Position numbers and translations under genes: made by a program. The notes under the pieces were generated by a model. The model did not search any database. It was not told the DNA's origin and saw only the letters and a list, made by a program, of their open reading frames with translations. From Zhuqueibacter pondensis (GTDB lineage Bacteria > Zhuqueibacterota > Zhuqueibacteria > Zhuqueibacterales > Zhuqueibacteraceae), in the NCBI GenBank assembly GCA_034505955.1, contig JAPDQK010000005.1, forward strand, positions 62,001 through 126,000: a stretch of DNA of 64,000 nt, in the 5' to 3' direction. This document shows, in pieces, positions 43,909 through 52,218 of this stretch. Within the stretch, counting starts at the first letter, position 1. Every line of letters begins with the position of its first letter.

Positions 43909-45633
43909 ATGAAGCGGATCGATTTGACAATCCCCTGCGTTGTTGCTGCAGGACTGCTGTTGTTTTTACACCTCGAGGAGGTCAGAGCTGGCGCTTCCGA
44001 ATATCCCCAGCGGGCCAGGCACGGCATGGTGGTATCGTCCCATTATCTCGCCTCAAAAGCCGGCGTTGAAATAATGAAAAAAGGTGGGAATGCCGTGGAT
44101 GCCGCAATTGCCACGGGCTTTGCGCTGGCCGTGACGCACCCCTCCGCCGGAAATATTGGTGGAGGCGGCTTTATGATCGTTTATCTCAATAATGGACGAG
44201 TGACGGCCTTCGATTTTCGCGAGCAGGCGCCGGCGGCCGCACATGAGCGCATGTATCTCGATGCGAACGGTAACTACATCGAAGGGTTGAATCATGAGGG
44301 TTACCTGGCCATTGGTGTGCCGGGGACGGTGGCGGGATTTTTTCTCGCGCACGAAAAATTCGGCAGCAAGCCGATGCGGGAGTTGATCGCACCCGCGATT
44401 GCACTCGCCGAAAAGGGATTTTCCCTCTCTTGGGCCCTTGCTGACGACTTCAAAGCACTGGCGAGAATTTTCAAAAAATATCCGGGTAGTGCAAAAGTTT
44501 TTCTCAAAAAAGACTCCTCGGCATACGAGCCGGGTGAACTCTGGCGCCAACCGGACCTGGCCAAGACCCTGCGCCGGATTCAAAACAATGGCCGGGATGG
44601 ATTTTACAAAGGAGAAACCGCGCGCCTGCTTGCTGATGAGATGCGTAAAAACGGCGGCTTGATTACTGAAACGGATCTCGCCAATTACAGGGCAAAAGAG
44701 CGCGAGCCAATTCATGGTACATATCGCGGTTATGATATTTACTCGATGTGCCCGCCCAGTTCCGGTGGTACCGTGTTGGTGGAGATGCTCAACCTCCTCG
44801 AAGGTTTTAATCTGCGCACCGCTGGCCACAACTCCGCTCTCCATCTCCATCTGATGGCAGAGGCCATGCGCCGGGCTTATGCCGATCGCGCCCGTTATCT
44901 CGGCGATCCCGACTTCAATCCCGACATGCCGATCAGCCGGCTCATCTCCAAACCATATGCCGAGCAATTACGGCGCAGCATTAGTTTGAACAAGGCTTCG
45001 CCGAGCGATCCGCTCGCCTTCAGCGATGCCTATGAAAGCACGGAGACCACGCATTATTCGATTGTGGATCCTGCTGGCAATGCCGTGGTGGTCACTTATA
45101 CCTTGGAGCATGGTTATGGCTCAAAAATTATCGCTGAAGGCACGGGTTTTCTGCTGAACAATGAAATGGGCGATTTCAATCCGTGGCCGGAACATACCGA
45201 TTCGACGGGAATGATTGGCACCTCGCCGAATCTTGTGGCGCCGGGCAAACGCATGCTCTCATCCATGACCCCGACGATTGTGGCGAAAGAGGGCAAGCCG
45301 TATTTGCTCATTGGCTCGCCAGGAGGCCGAACGATCATCAACACCGTGCTGCAAGTGATCGTCAATGTGATTGATTTTGACATGGACATCGCGGAAGCCA
45401 TCGCTGCCCCGCGCATTCATCATCAGTGGCTGCCCAATGTTTTAAACATCGAAGAGTTTGGTACAACCAAAGATTCCCAACGGTTGCTGGAAATGATGGG
45501 GCATCGGGTCAAAGTTTCCAACTCTTCGCGCAGCCAGGGCAGCGCCATGGGAATTATGATTGATCCTGTCACCGGATTACGACTGGGGGCGGCGGATCCC
45601 CGCGCGGCAGATGCGGCTGCCGTGGGTTTCTGA
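43909..45633 (+). CDS. ggt: Gamma-glutamyltransferase (glutathione hydrolase)
   Basis: This 574-residue Ntn hydrolase cleaves itself and hydrolyses or transfers gamma-glutamyl groups, mainly from glutathione, in the periplasm or outside. A hydrophobic N-terminal segment acts as signal. Key parts are GGNAVDAAIATGFALAVTHP, GNIGGGGFMIVYL, and the self-cleavage nucleophile Thr380 in ESTETTHYSIVDPAGNAVVV. The lid region GTGFLLNNEMGDF and the oxyanion region follow. ATG 43909 sits just after AGAGGA. A GTG further upstream is less likely. The gene stands alone; a GAGTAN hairpin follows it. Confidence 0.94.
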   Translation: MKRIDLTIPCVVAAGLLLFLHLEEVRAGASEYPQRARHGMVVSSHYLASKAGVEIMKKGGNAVDAAIATGFALAVTHPSAGNIGGGGFMIVYLNNGRVTAFDFREQAPAAAHERMYLDANGNYIEGLNHEGYLAIGVPGTVAGFFLAHEKFGSKPMRELIAPAIALAEKGFSLSWALADDFKALARIFKKYPGSAKVFLKKDSSAYEPGELWRQPDLAKTLRRIQNNGRDGFYKGETARLLADEMRKNGGLITETDLANYRAKEREPIHGTYRGYDIYSMCPPSSGGTVLVEMLNLLEGFNLRTAGHNSALHLHLMAEAMRRAYADRARYLGDPDFNPDMPISRLISKPYAEQLRRSISLNKASPSDPLAFSDAYESTETTHYSIVDPAGNAVVVTYTLEHGYGSKIIAEGTGFLLNNEMGDFNPWPEHTDSTGMIGTSPNLVAPGKRMLSSMTPTIVAKEGKPYLLIGSPGGRTIINTVLQVIVNVIDFDMDIAEAIAAPRIHHQWLPNVLNIEEFGTTKDSQRLLEMMGHRVKVSNSSRSQGSAMGIMIDPVTGLRLGAADPRAADAAAVGF

Positions 45634-45642
45634 GGTCAATAC

Positions 45643-45716
45643 CTCTTGCTCGTACTCTTACTACAGCTTGATCTTTCACGGATCTCGAAAACAAGCATGA
45701 CCGGTACGAGCAAGAG
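45643..45716. repeat. Inverted repeat of the GAGTAN family, locus 3
   Basis: CTCTTGCTCGTAC (45643-45655) and GTACGAGCAAGAG (45704-45716) form a perfect 13-base stem around a 48-base loop. The words are the same hexamer-like units as at 30.6 and 38.0 kb. It directly follows ggt and could act as a transcript end, though no T run follows. Confidence 0.65.
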
Positions 45717-45751
45717 CCGCATAGGACAAGAGTATTTTAGGAGGAAGCAAA

Positions 45752-46138
45752 ATGCATGACGTGATCGACCGGCTGAAGGAGCAGCCTTTCAATCTCTCGC
45801 TGTTTTTACTGATCATTGTTCTCGGCATGTGGATCGGCAGCGCCATCGCCAAGTCCAGACCGTGGCCGATTTTTACACTTTATGTCACCGAACTGATGAC
45901 CGGGCTGTTTCTCGGCTTGCTCATCGGCTTTGCGCTGACGTTCCATTTTTTTACCGGAATACTGAGCATCGGCACTCTCACCATGGGCATCGTCTCAATC
46001 TTCAATGCTCCGAAGGAGAAAAAGCTTGCCCGGGTGTTGGCGGTCAGCGTGCTTTTGCTCAGCGCCATTTTGGTGTATTGGTTGAATTGGGAAGATTTGG
46101 GATATTTGCTCGACACCATCATCGAGGATTTTCAATGA
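45752..46138 (+). CDS. Three- to four-segment membrane protein of unknown function
   Basis: This 128-residue protein has hydrophobic stretches at about residues 17-33, 43-66, 70-83 and 93-112, with a short charged loop APKEKKLAR. A strong GGAGG site precedes the ATG. Its stop overlaps the start of the macro-domain gene, so the two form one translation unit. I do not recognise a family. Confidence 0.68.
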   Translation: MHDVIDRLKEQPFNLSLFLLIIVLGMWIGSAIAKSRPWPIFTLYVTELMTGLFLGLLIGFALTFHFFTGILSIGTLTMGIVSIFNAPKEKKLARVLAVSVLLLSAILVYWLNWEDLGYLLDTIIEDFQ

Positions 46139-46677
46139 TGACCACCTTGATTCATCATACCGACCTCGTGCTGGTTGCCGGTGACCTCACCGAGCAAACG
46201 ACCGAGGCGATCGTCAATCCGGCGAATTCCGCGCTGCAGCTCGGCGGTGGCGTGGCCGGTGCCATTCGCCGCAAGGGAGGACCCAAAATTCAAGAAGAGT
46301 GTGACAAAATCGGCGGCACACCCGTGGGCACGGCAGTCATCACCACCGGCGGCAATCTGAAAGCCAGACATGTCATTCACGCCGTTGGCCCGCGCATGGG
46401 CGAAGGCGATGAAGACCGCAAATTGCGCAACGCCACGCTCAATTCGCTCAAACTTGCCGACCAGCACAAGCTGAAAAGCATCTCCTTTCCCGCGATTTCC
46501 ACCGGAATTTTCGGCTACCCGATCGACCGCTGCGCCGAAGTCATGCTGACCGCGACGATCGGTTATTTGCGCGGCAAAACCGGCTTGGAAAAAGTCGTGT
46601 TTTGTTTGTGGGGCGAAGAGGCGTATCGGACTTTTGAAAAGACTCTCAAATTGATGACTGAAGGCGAGCGGGATTGA
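46135..46677 (+). CDS. Macro-domain protein (ADP-ribose or O-acetyl-ADP-ribose hydrolase type)
   Basis: This 180-residue protein is a stand-alone macro domain: LVLVAGDLTEQTTEAIVNPA, SALQLGGGVAGAIRRKGGP with the ADP-ribose loop, HVIHAVGPRMGEG, and ISFPAISTGIFGYPIDRCAEV. Known relatives remove ADP-ribose from acetyl or protein groups. Its start overlaps the membrane-protein stop as ATGA (46135-46138). ATG 46138 is an equally good start. The pairing with a small membrane protein is unusual, and its purpose is unknown. Confidence 0.92.
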   Translation: MMTTLIHHTDLVLVAGDLTEQTTEAIVNPANSALQLGGGVAGAIRRKGGPKIQEECDKIGGTPVGTAVITTGGNLKARHVIHAVGPRMGEGDEDRKLRNATLNSLKLADQHKLKSISFPAISTGIFGYPIDRCAEVMLTATIGYLRGKTGLEKVVFCLWGEEAYRTFEKTLKLMTEGERD

Positions 46678-46944
46678 GATGGGGTCGTTTTTCAAGTTCA
46701 TCGATTGAAGCCAGAAGTAAGAGCTTTTTCGCAGTATCAAGAGATCCGGTGAGCGGCAGCCGCGCACGTTCTGAAGGGCTTGGTGTCGATCTGCCTGTCG
46801 AGGGGACGACCTGATTCCAATTTTTATATTGACTGCTGTTTTGCATAACCGTACATTATACTTACTCGTGTAGCCAACTTTTCAGGAACAGGAATCCCTT
46901 AAACTCGCCATGGGATCGAACCTCAGCCGCCACTGATTCGACTA

Positions 46945-47613
46945 ATGAATGTTGTGAACCAAAAAATCCCCGAGCTCATTCTCGTTTCCACCTCGTCCTA
47001 TCGGCGCAAGCTTCTCGAACAACTCGGGCTGCCCTTTCGTGCGGTCGCACCAAAATTTGAGGAAAACCATCTCGACTTTTCCGATCCTCGGGACTTGGTC
47101 AAAGCTCTCTCCCGCGGCAAAGCGATGAGTGTCGCTGGAGAGTTTCCCAATGCCATTTTGATCGGCTCGGATCAGGCGGTTTGGTTTGATGGTAAGATTC
47201 TTGGGAAACCAGGAAATGCTGTGCGTGCGTTGGAACAATTGCAACGCTTGCGTGGTAAGTTGCACAAGTTTTATATGGGGCTGTTTCTCTATCACACGGG
47301 CATAAAGCAATCGCAGGAGTTTCTCGTTTCCGGCTCTGCCTCCCTTCGCCGTGATTTGACGGATGAGGAATTGCGAGCTTATATTGAGCTGGATAAACCC
47401 TTTGATTGTGCCGGCGCCGCCAAGATCGAAGGCCGGGGATTGATGCTCTATGAAACTCTGATTTGTGACGACTGGAGTGCCATCATCGGGCTACCGTTGA
47501 TGACGTTGACCACGGGGCTGCGGAAGTGGGGGTATCCGATTTTTTTGCAAAGCAAGCCACATAAGGAGATGACAGTATGGTCAGCACCTACACCGCCAAG
47601 TATACAAAAATAA
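46945..47613 (+). CDS. maf: Maf-like nucleotide pyrophosphatase
   Basis: Maf proteins hydrolyse non-canonical nucleoside triphosphates. The start LILVSTSSYRRKLLEQLGLPF, then FPNAILIGSDQAVWFDG (SDQ as in the YceF subgroup) and KPFDCAGAAKIEGRGLML are conserved. After GYPIFLQSK the last 17 or so residues (PHKEMTVWSAPTPPSIQK) are not family-like and overlap the start of a hicB gene by 37 bases. The gene's end may have been altered by insertion of the toxin-antitoxin pair. The enzyme core appears complete. Confidence 0.9.
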   Translation: MNVVNQKIPELILVSTSSYRRKLLEQLGLPFRAVAPKFEENHLDFSDPRDLVKALSRGKAMSVAGEFPNAILIGSDQAVWFDGKILGKPGNAVRALEQLQRLRGKLHKFYMGLFLYHTGIKQSQEFLVSGSASLRRDLTDEELRAYIELDKPFDCAGAAKIEGRGLMLYETLICDDWSAIIGLPLMTLTTGLRKWGYPIFLQSKPHKEMTVWSAPTPPSIQK

Positions 47614-47795
47614 GCTCTGGCTATATGGGACAGTTGGTAGAATGGCCGGAGGTGGTAACCGAGGGAAAAACCTTGGAAGAGTGCAGAGAAATGTTGGAAG
47701 ATGCTGTACGTGAAATGATAACAGCGTATCGACAGCAAAATAAGGAAATCCCTCTTGGGAGAGCCCTGCTGGAGCAAATACCTGTCGAGGTATGA
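47577..47795 (+). CDS. hicB: HicB-like antitoxin (locus 1)
   Basis: This 72-residue protein has a HicB partial RNase-H-like fold: YTAKYTKISSGYMGQLVEWP, then EGKTLEECREMLEDAVREMI. HicB proteins bind and block the HicA toxin. AAGGAG lies before the ATG, and the gene overlaps the end of maf. The hicA gene follows after one base, so the order is hicB-hicA, the reverse of the common order. Confidence 0.8.
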   Translation: MVSTYTAKYTKISSGYMGQLVEWPEVVTEGKTLEECREMLEDAVREMITAYRQQNKEIPLGRALLEQIPVEV

Positions 47796-47796
47796 T

Positions 47797-47979
47797 ATGT
47801 CGGTAAAGCGCCGTGACTTGTATTTCGAGGAGAATGGATTTTATCTGTTACGTGAAGGTAAGAAACATTCTATTTACACAAATAACGAAAAGACAGTACC
47901 GATCAAAAGGCATCGTATAATTGATAGGATAACGGCCAATGAGCTGTGCAAACAGGCGGGATTGAGACCGAAATTCTGA
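47797..47979 (+). CDS. hicA: HicA-like mRNA interferase toxin (locus 1)
   Basis: This 60-residue protein has the dsRBD-like HicA fold: KRRDLYFEENGFYLLREGKK, HSIYTNNEKTVPIKRHR, then ITANELCKQAGL. The catalytic His is in KKHSIYTN (usually GSHHIYTN), and GKKH may alter activity. It starts just after hicB. HicA toxins cleave mRNA. Confidence 0.8.
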   Translation: MSVKRRDLYFEENGFYLLREGKKHSIYTNNEKTVPIKRHRIIDRITANELCKQAGLRPKF

Positions 47980-48001
47980 TGACACTGACCGCGGCTCTTC
48001 G

Positions 48002-48151
48002 TTGGGGAGTATTCGATCTTTTGCCGATGCCGGCCCGCTCATCCATTTGACAGAAATCGGCTGTTTGTCGCTCCTGACCATCTTTGAGACCCTGCATCTT
48101 AACGATGCGGTAGGGTCTGAAACCATTGAGCGGAAAGGAGTTTTCGATTAG
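48002..48151 (+). pseudogene. Remnant of a PIN-domain (DUF3368-type) toxin gene
   Basis: The frame reads SFADAGPLIHLTEIGCLSLL followed by TIFETLHLNDAVGSETIERKG and then stops after about 49 residues. The start DAGPLIHLTEIGCLSLL is the first strand and helix of PIN/DUF3368 proteins, with the active-site Asp and the first core; the rest of the domain is missing. No good start codon exists (TTG 48002 at best). It is best read as a truncated toxin relic. Confidence 0.55.
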
Positions 48152-48300
48152 GCAAAAATCGGGTTTTGTCGATATATATAAAACTGATCAAGTCGTTATG
48201 GATGGCTCCTTAGAAGCATGAATCGAAAGACCAAGCAATAAATATTCTCGGCATCTCTGCATTAGGTTGAACGGGTACACTTTGACAGCAAAGAAAAAAT

Positions 48301-48555
48301 ATGGCGCGACCTGAAAAAGTGCTGGGACAAATTTTGCGCGGCACGTCTGATGCTGACATTTCTTTTTCAGAAATGTGTCAGTTGCTACGGAAGCTGGGTT
48401 TTGATGAACGGATTCGAGGCAGCCACCACATTTTTACACAGGAAGGTGTAGAGGAAATCTTGAATCTACAACCTAAAGGTGCGAAGGCAAAACCGTATCA
48501 AGTTAAACAAGTTCGCAACATAATTCTTAAATATAAGCTGGGAGTTTTACGATGA
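48301..48555 (+). CDS. hicA: HicA-like mRNA interferase toxin (locus 2)
   Basis: This 84-residue protein has the HicA core: ISFSEMCQLLRKLGFDERIRG then SHHIFTQEGVEEILNLQPKG and AKPYQVKQVRNIILKYKL. The SHH motif carries the catalytic His. It precedes hicB with an ATGA overlap, the common hicA-hicB order, unlike locus 1 just 0.5 kb upstream. Confidence 0.86.
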   Translation: MARPEKVLGQILRGTSDADISFSEMCQLLRKLGFDERIRGSHHIFTQEGVEEILNLQPKGAKAKPYQVKQVRNIILKYKLGVLR

Positions 48556-48761
48556 TTCGGTATGAAGTGATTATATATTGGAGCGATGAGGACGAAGCCT
48601 TTATCGCAGAAGTCCCCGAGCTGCCCGGTTGCATGGCAGACGGCGCCACCTATCAAGAAGCGTTGGCCAATCTGGAAGTGGTAATTCAAGAATGGATCGA
48701 AACGGCCAGAGAACTGGGCCGTCCCATTCCTGAACCCAAAGGACGTTTGGTGTATGCATAG
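48552..48761 (+). CDS. hicB: HicB-like antitoxin (locus 2)
   Basis: This 69-residue protein has the HicB pattern EVIIYWSDEDEAFIAEVPEL then PGCMADGATYQEALANLEVV and IQEWIETARELGRPIPEP. It lacks a C-terminal DNA-binding domain, so it may not autoregulate. It overlaps hicA by four bases (ATGA) and should neutralise it. Confidence 0.87.
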   Translation: MIRYEVIIYWSDEDEAFIAEVPELPGCMADGATYQEALANLEVVIQEWIETARELGRPIPEPKGRLVYA

Positions 48762-48823
48762 GGCGCGCTTGTTTTAGGGATAAACAAGCCAGCCCGCAGA
48801 TGAACAAAGACCTAAGGACAAAA

Positions 48824-50644
48824 ATGCCAATCAACATCCTCGGCATCTCCGCCTTCTATCACGACAGCGCTGCCTGTTTGGTGCGCGACGGCGAAATCAT
48901 TGCCGCCGCTCAGGAAGAGCGCTACACCCGGAAAAAACACGACTTCAATTTCCCCACGAACGCCATCCGCTACTGTTTGCAAGAAGGCGATCTGGAAGCT
49001 TCGCAGCTCGACTTCGTGGCCTTTTATGACAAACCCTTCATTAAATTCGAACGCCTGCTGATGACCTACTTGGCGTATGCACCGCGCGGCCTCAAATCGT
49101 TCATCATGGCCATGCCCTTGTGGCTGAAGAGCAAGCTGTGGATGCGAGAGTACATCAAAAAAGAGCTTGGCTACGAAGGCAAAATCATCTTCCCCGAGCA
49201 TCATGAGTCGCACGCGGCCTCGGCGTTCTACCCGTCGCCATATAAAGAAGCGGCGATTCTGACCATCGACGGCGTCGGCGAGTGGTGCACTGCCAGTTAC
49301 GGCATCGGCCGCGACAACGAGATCGAGCTTTTCGCCGAACTGAAATTCCCGCACTCGCTTGGTCTCTTGTATTCGGCTTTCACGTATTTCACCGGCTTCA
49401 AAGTCAACTCCGGCGAATATAAAGTCATGGGACTGGCGCCTTATGGTGAGCCCAAATACGTGGACGTGATCTTGAACGAGCTGATCGATCTCAAAGAAGA
49501 TGGCTCGTTCAAAATGAACATGAAGTATTTCAACTACTGCGCCGGCTTGACCATGACCAACGACCGCTTTGCCAAGCTCTTTGGCGGCCCACCGCGCAAG
49601 CCGGAAACCAAATTGACGCAACGCGAGATGGATTTGGCCCGCTCCATTCAAGAGGTGACCGAGGAGATCATGCTGCGCATGGCGCGCCACGTGCACAAAG
49701 AAACGGGCATGAAGTATTTGGTTCTCGCCGGCGGTGTGGCGCTCAATTGTGTCGGTAACGGCCGTATTCTGCGCGAGGCCCCGTTTGCGGATATTTGGAT
49801 TCAACCGGCGGCCGGTGATGCCGGCGGCGCACTCGGCGCAGCGCTTTATACCTGGTATCGTTATCTGGGAAACCAACGCGAATTGCGCCAGGATGGTCGG
49901 GATTTTCAGCGAGGTTCGTATTTGGGACCGGAATACAGCAACGCCGAAATCGAGGCGTTTTTGCAGGCGCGGCAAATACCGTACAGGAAACTCTCCGATG
50001 CGGAGATTCCAACGACGATCGCGGAATTGATCGCCCAAGAGCATGTCATTGGCTGGTTTCAGGGCCGCATGGAATTTGGTCCGCGCGCGCTCGGCAGCCG
50101 CAGCATCATCGGCGACGCGCGCTCTCCGATGATGCAGTCGGTGATGAACCTGAAAATCAAATTCCGCGAGAGCTTCCGGCCGTTTGCGCCTTCGGTGCTG
50201 GCCGAGCACGTGTCTGATTATTTCCAACTGGATCGCGAAAGCCCGTACATGCTGCTGGTGGCGCCGGTCTTGGAAAAATGGCGGACCGGAGAAAAGGAGG
50301 ATGGCGCCTGGGGTATTGACAAGCTGAAAATTGCCCGTTCCTCCATCCCGGCAGTTACGCACGTGGATTACTCGGCGCGAATTCAGACCGTCAACAAGGA
50401 TGATCATCCCCTGTATTATGACATGATCAAGGCGTTTCGTGACAAGACCGGCTGCCCGGTGATCATCAACACCTCGTTCAACGTCCGCGGCGAGCCGATT
50501 GTCTGCTCGCCCGAGCATGCTTACTTGTGTTTCATGCGCACCAATATGGATTATCTGATCATGGGTAATTTCTTGCTCGACAAAAAAGAACAGAAAACGC
50601 TCGAGCACGATATTGATTGGCAGAAGGAATTCGAGTTGGATTGA
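48824..50644 (+). CDS. Carbamoyltransferase, NodU/CmcH family
   Basis: This 606-residue enzyme transfers a carbamoyl group from carbamoyl phosphate via carbamoyl-AMP to a hydroxyl group. It has the Kae1-like N-terminal domain (INILGISAFYHDSAACLVRD, PEHHESHAASAFYPSPYKEA with the metal-binding His residues, TIDGVGEWCTASYGIG) and the YrdC-like C-terminal domain (FGPRALGSRSIIGDAR, INTSFNVRGEPIV). ATG 48824 has AAGGA four to six bases upstream; the first eight codons of the longer frame are less likely. SxtJ and DUF5989 genes follow, a recurrent trio of unknown product. The target could be a sugar or polysaccharide. Confidence 0.94.
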   Translation: MPINILGISAFYHDSAACLVRDGEIIAAAQEERYTRKKHDFNFPTNAIRYCLQEGDLEASQLDFVAFYDKPFIKFERLLMTYLAYAPRGLKSFIMAMPLWLKSKLWMREYIKKELGYEGKIIFPEHHESHAASAFYPSPYKEAAILTIDGVGEWCTASYGIGRDNEIELFAELKFPHSLGLLYSAFTYFTGFKVNSGEYKVMGLAPYGEPKYVDVILNELIDLKEDGSFKMNMKYFNYCAGLTMTNDRFAKLFGGPPRKPETKLTQREMDLARSIQEVTEEIMLRMARHVHKETGMKYLVLAGGVALNCVGNGRILREAPFADIWIQPAAGDAGGALGAALYTWYRYLGNQRELRQDGRDFQRGSYLGPEYSNAEIEAFLQARQIPYRKLSDAEIPTTIAELIAQEHVIGWFQGRMEFGPRALGSRSIIGDARSPMMQSVMNLKIKFRESFRPFAPSVLAEHVSDYFQLDRESPYMLLVAPVLEKWRTGEKEDGAWGIDKLKIARSSIPAVTHVDYSARIQTVNKDDHPLYYDMIKAFRDKTGCPVIINTSFNVRGEPIVCSPEHAYLCFMRTNMDYLIMGNFLLDKKEQKTLEHDIDWQKEFELD

Positions 50645-50887
50645 CTGGATGCTGGTTGCTTGATGCTCGATCCTGGTGGGTATATGCTTCCAAGTAACAT
50701 GTCATGCCGGAGGCATCTTTTTCAGCAAAAGTACGTGCTCGATGCTGGAAAAGACCTCTCCTGGGTGACACTTAGAATTACTTGGTGAACGAACTCCTTC
50801 AGGGAGTCAATCGCTGGATAGAAACAAGCAACCAGGATCCAGCAAAGGGCAACATACCTGTATCCAAAATTTAGGATTTACTGACTT

Positions 50888-51304
50888 ATGCTCCTTGACG
50901 AAATTAAGAACCTCAAAGCCACTCCCAAAGAGCTTCGCAAGTTCGGCTTGACTATCGGCATTTTTTTGCTTATTATCGCTGCATGGCTTTTCTGGAAACA
51001 ACGGCCAGGCTTTCCGTATTTTGCGTATGCCGGCGGATGCTTCGCATTGATCGGACTGATCCTGCCGATCCTGCTCAAGCCGGTTTACAAAGTCTGGATG
51101 ATTTTTGCCATGGCCATGGGATTCGTCATGACCCGCGTGATTCTGACGGTTCTTTTCTTTGGCCTGTTCACGCCGATCGCATTGCTGGCAAAACTATTAG
51201 GCAAAGATCTGCTCGAACAGCGCTGGGACAAAAAAGCCACAACTTATTGGGTGAAGCGGCCGAAGACGCCTTTTGATCCGAAATCAGCGGAAAACATGTT
51301 TTGA
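50888..51304 (+). CDS. SxtJ-family membrane protein
   Basis: This 138-residue protein has three to four hydrophobic segments (about residues 18-35, 41-60, 70-100) and the C-terminal patch LLGKDLLEQRWDKKATTYWV, then KRPKTPFDPKSAENMF. This pattern matches the SxtJ-like membrane proteins named after the saxitoxin cluster, which commonly follow carbamoyltransferase genes. The biochemical role is unknown. It is followed by a DUF5989 gene after 12 bases. Confidence 0.82.
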   Translation: MLLDEIKNLKATPKELRKFGLTIGIFLLIIAAWLFWKQRPGFPYFAYAGGCFALIGLILPILLKPVYKVWMIFAMAMGFVMTRVILTVLFFGLFTPIALLAKLLGKDLLEQRWDKKATTYWVKRPKTPFDPKSAENMF

Positions 51305-51316
51305 AGGGAGAACGAC

Positions 51317-51475
51317 ATGAGCAAACTTTCCATTCTTGCCGAATTTTGGGATTTCATGCGTGTACGCAAAAAATGGTGGTTGGGTCCGATTTTGGTCATC
51401 ATGCTGTTGTTGAGCTTGTTGATTGTCCTGACACAAGGCTCGGCCCTGGCGCCATTCATTTACACACTGTTTTAA
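51317..51475 (+). CDS. DUF5989-family small membrane protein
   Basis: This 52-residue protein reads MSKLSILAEFWDFMRVRKKW with one hydrophobic segment (WLGPILVIMLLLSLLIVLTQ) and ends in ALAPFIYTLF, the pattern of DUF5989 proteins. GGGAG lies before the ATG. It completes the trio with carbamoyltransferase and SxtJ. The 99-bp repeat starts five bases after its stop. Confidence 0.8.
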   Translation: MSKLSILAEFWDFMRVRKKWWLGPILVIMLLLSLLIVLTQGSALAPFIYTLF

Positions 51476-51479
51476 CCCC

Positions 51480-51578
51480 GATAATTCATGAGCCATATTT
51501 TCAGGCTCGAGCCAATCCCGTGAGATAATCAGCGTAACAGTATCTCACGGGGTCGATTTATGCACCGCGTGAATTATC
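51480..51578. repeat. 99-bp palindromic repeat element, copy 2 (inverted)
   Basis: This is the reverse-complement copy of 20648-20746, with the same length and about ten differences by eye. Ends GATAATTCATG and CGTGAATTATC form the terminal inverted repeat (one mismatch), and CCGTGAGATA (51519-51528) and TATCTCACGG form a perfect inner stem of ten. It sits directly behind the DUF5989 gene and could end its transcript. Confidence 0.85.
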
Positions 51579-52218
51579 AGGGTTAAGGGAAACTTCACGA
51601 CGTTTTGGTGGTTAAATTCGAAAACATGATGTCGATGCCGTCATAACTTGTCAGTTCAAATTTTTTTGAGCGAAACAATAACCGCACAGACGACGACTGC
51701 GCAGAGGGAAATGTAAATTTCCCCGGCGTGCGAAGCGCCTTGCCGGTTGAATATCGTGTTGGGCTTGCAGTGGGCGCAGCCTTGGCTGTTTGACTCCTGG
51801 CCCGGGGATTGCAGATTTTCATGTTGTAATCCGGACCATGAGGCTTTCTTCTTGAAACAAATCCATATTTTTTGTAATATAATCTGTTATCGATTCCAGC
51901 GCGAGGATGGGCTTTTCTGCCTCAGGATGAAACATGGTGGTTCCGGCTGGAACAAATATTTTTGTGACCGACGAAGTTGAGAACGACGGTCTATGAGAGC
52001 GACGGCAACTGTTTTCTTCGGCAGCGCGCATCGTTTGGCGGACAATATCTTACCGAAGAAGGCACGACTGTGGCATCATGATCCGTGCAGGCTATGGCGC
52101 AATTCGATTAGCCAGTCTGCATGGAGGAGCCCCAAATATGAAAATGGGACTCGAGGGAGCGCTATAATTGGTCAAGGGATTGGAGTTATTTACCCAACGA
52201 TCGACATCGAGAGAGAGC
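51579..52218. other. Intergenic region without firm gene
   Basis: These 640 bases carry several short frames on both strands but none with a ribosome site and family-like sequence. One minus-strand frame without a start codon (ending 51656) reads GCAHCKPNTIFNRQGASHAG and then a hydrophobic segment with a Lys-Lys end, and may be the relic of a small membrane protein. The promoter of the transglycosylase gene should lie near the right end. Confidence 0.4.

Noticed and set aside
48812..50608. Minus-strand open frame of about 600 codons
   Set aside because: It mirrors the carbamoyltransferase gene and arises from its codon bias; no family match in the translation.
51656..51880. Minus-strand frame with a CAHC pair and C-terminal membrane segment
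   Set aside because: No start codon or ribosome site; kept only as a possible relic in the intergenic entry.
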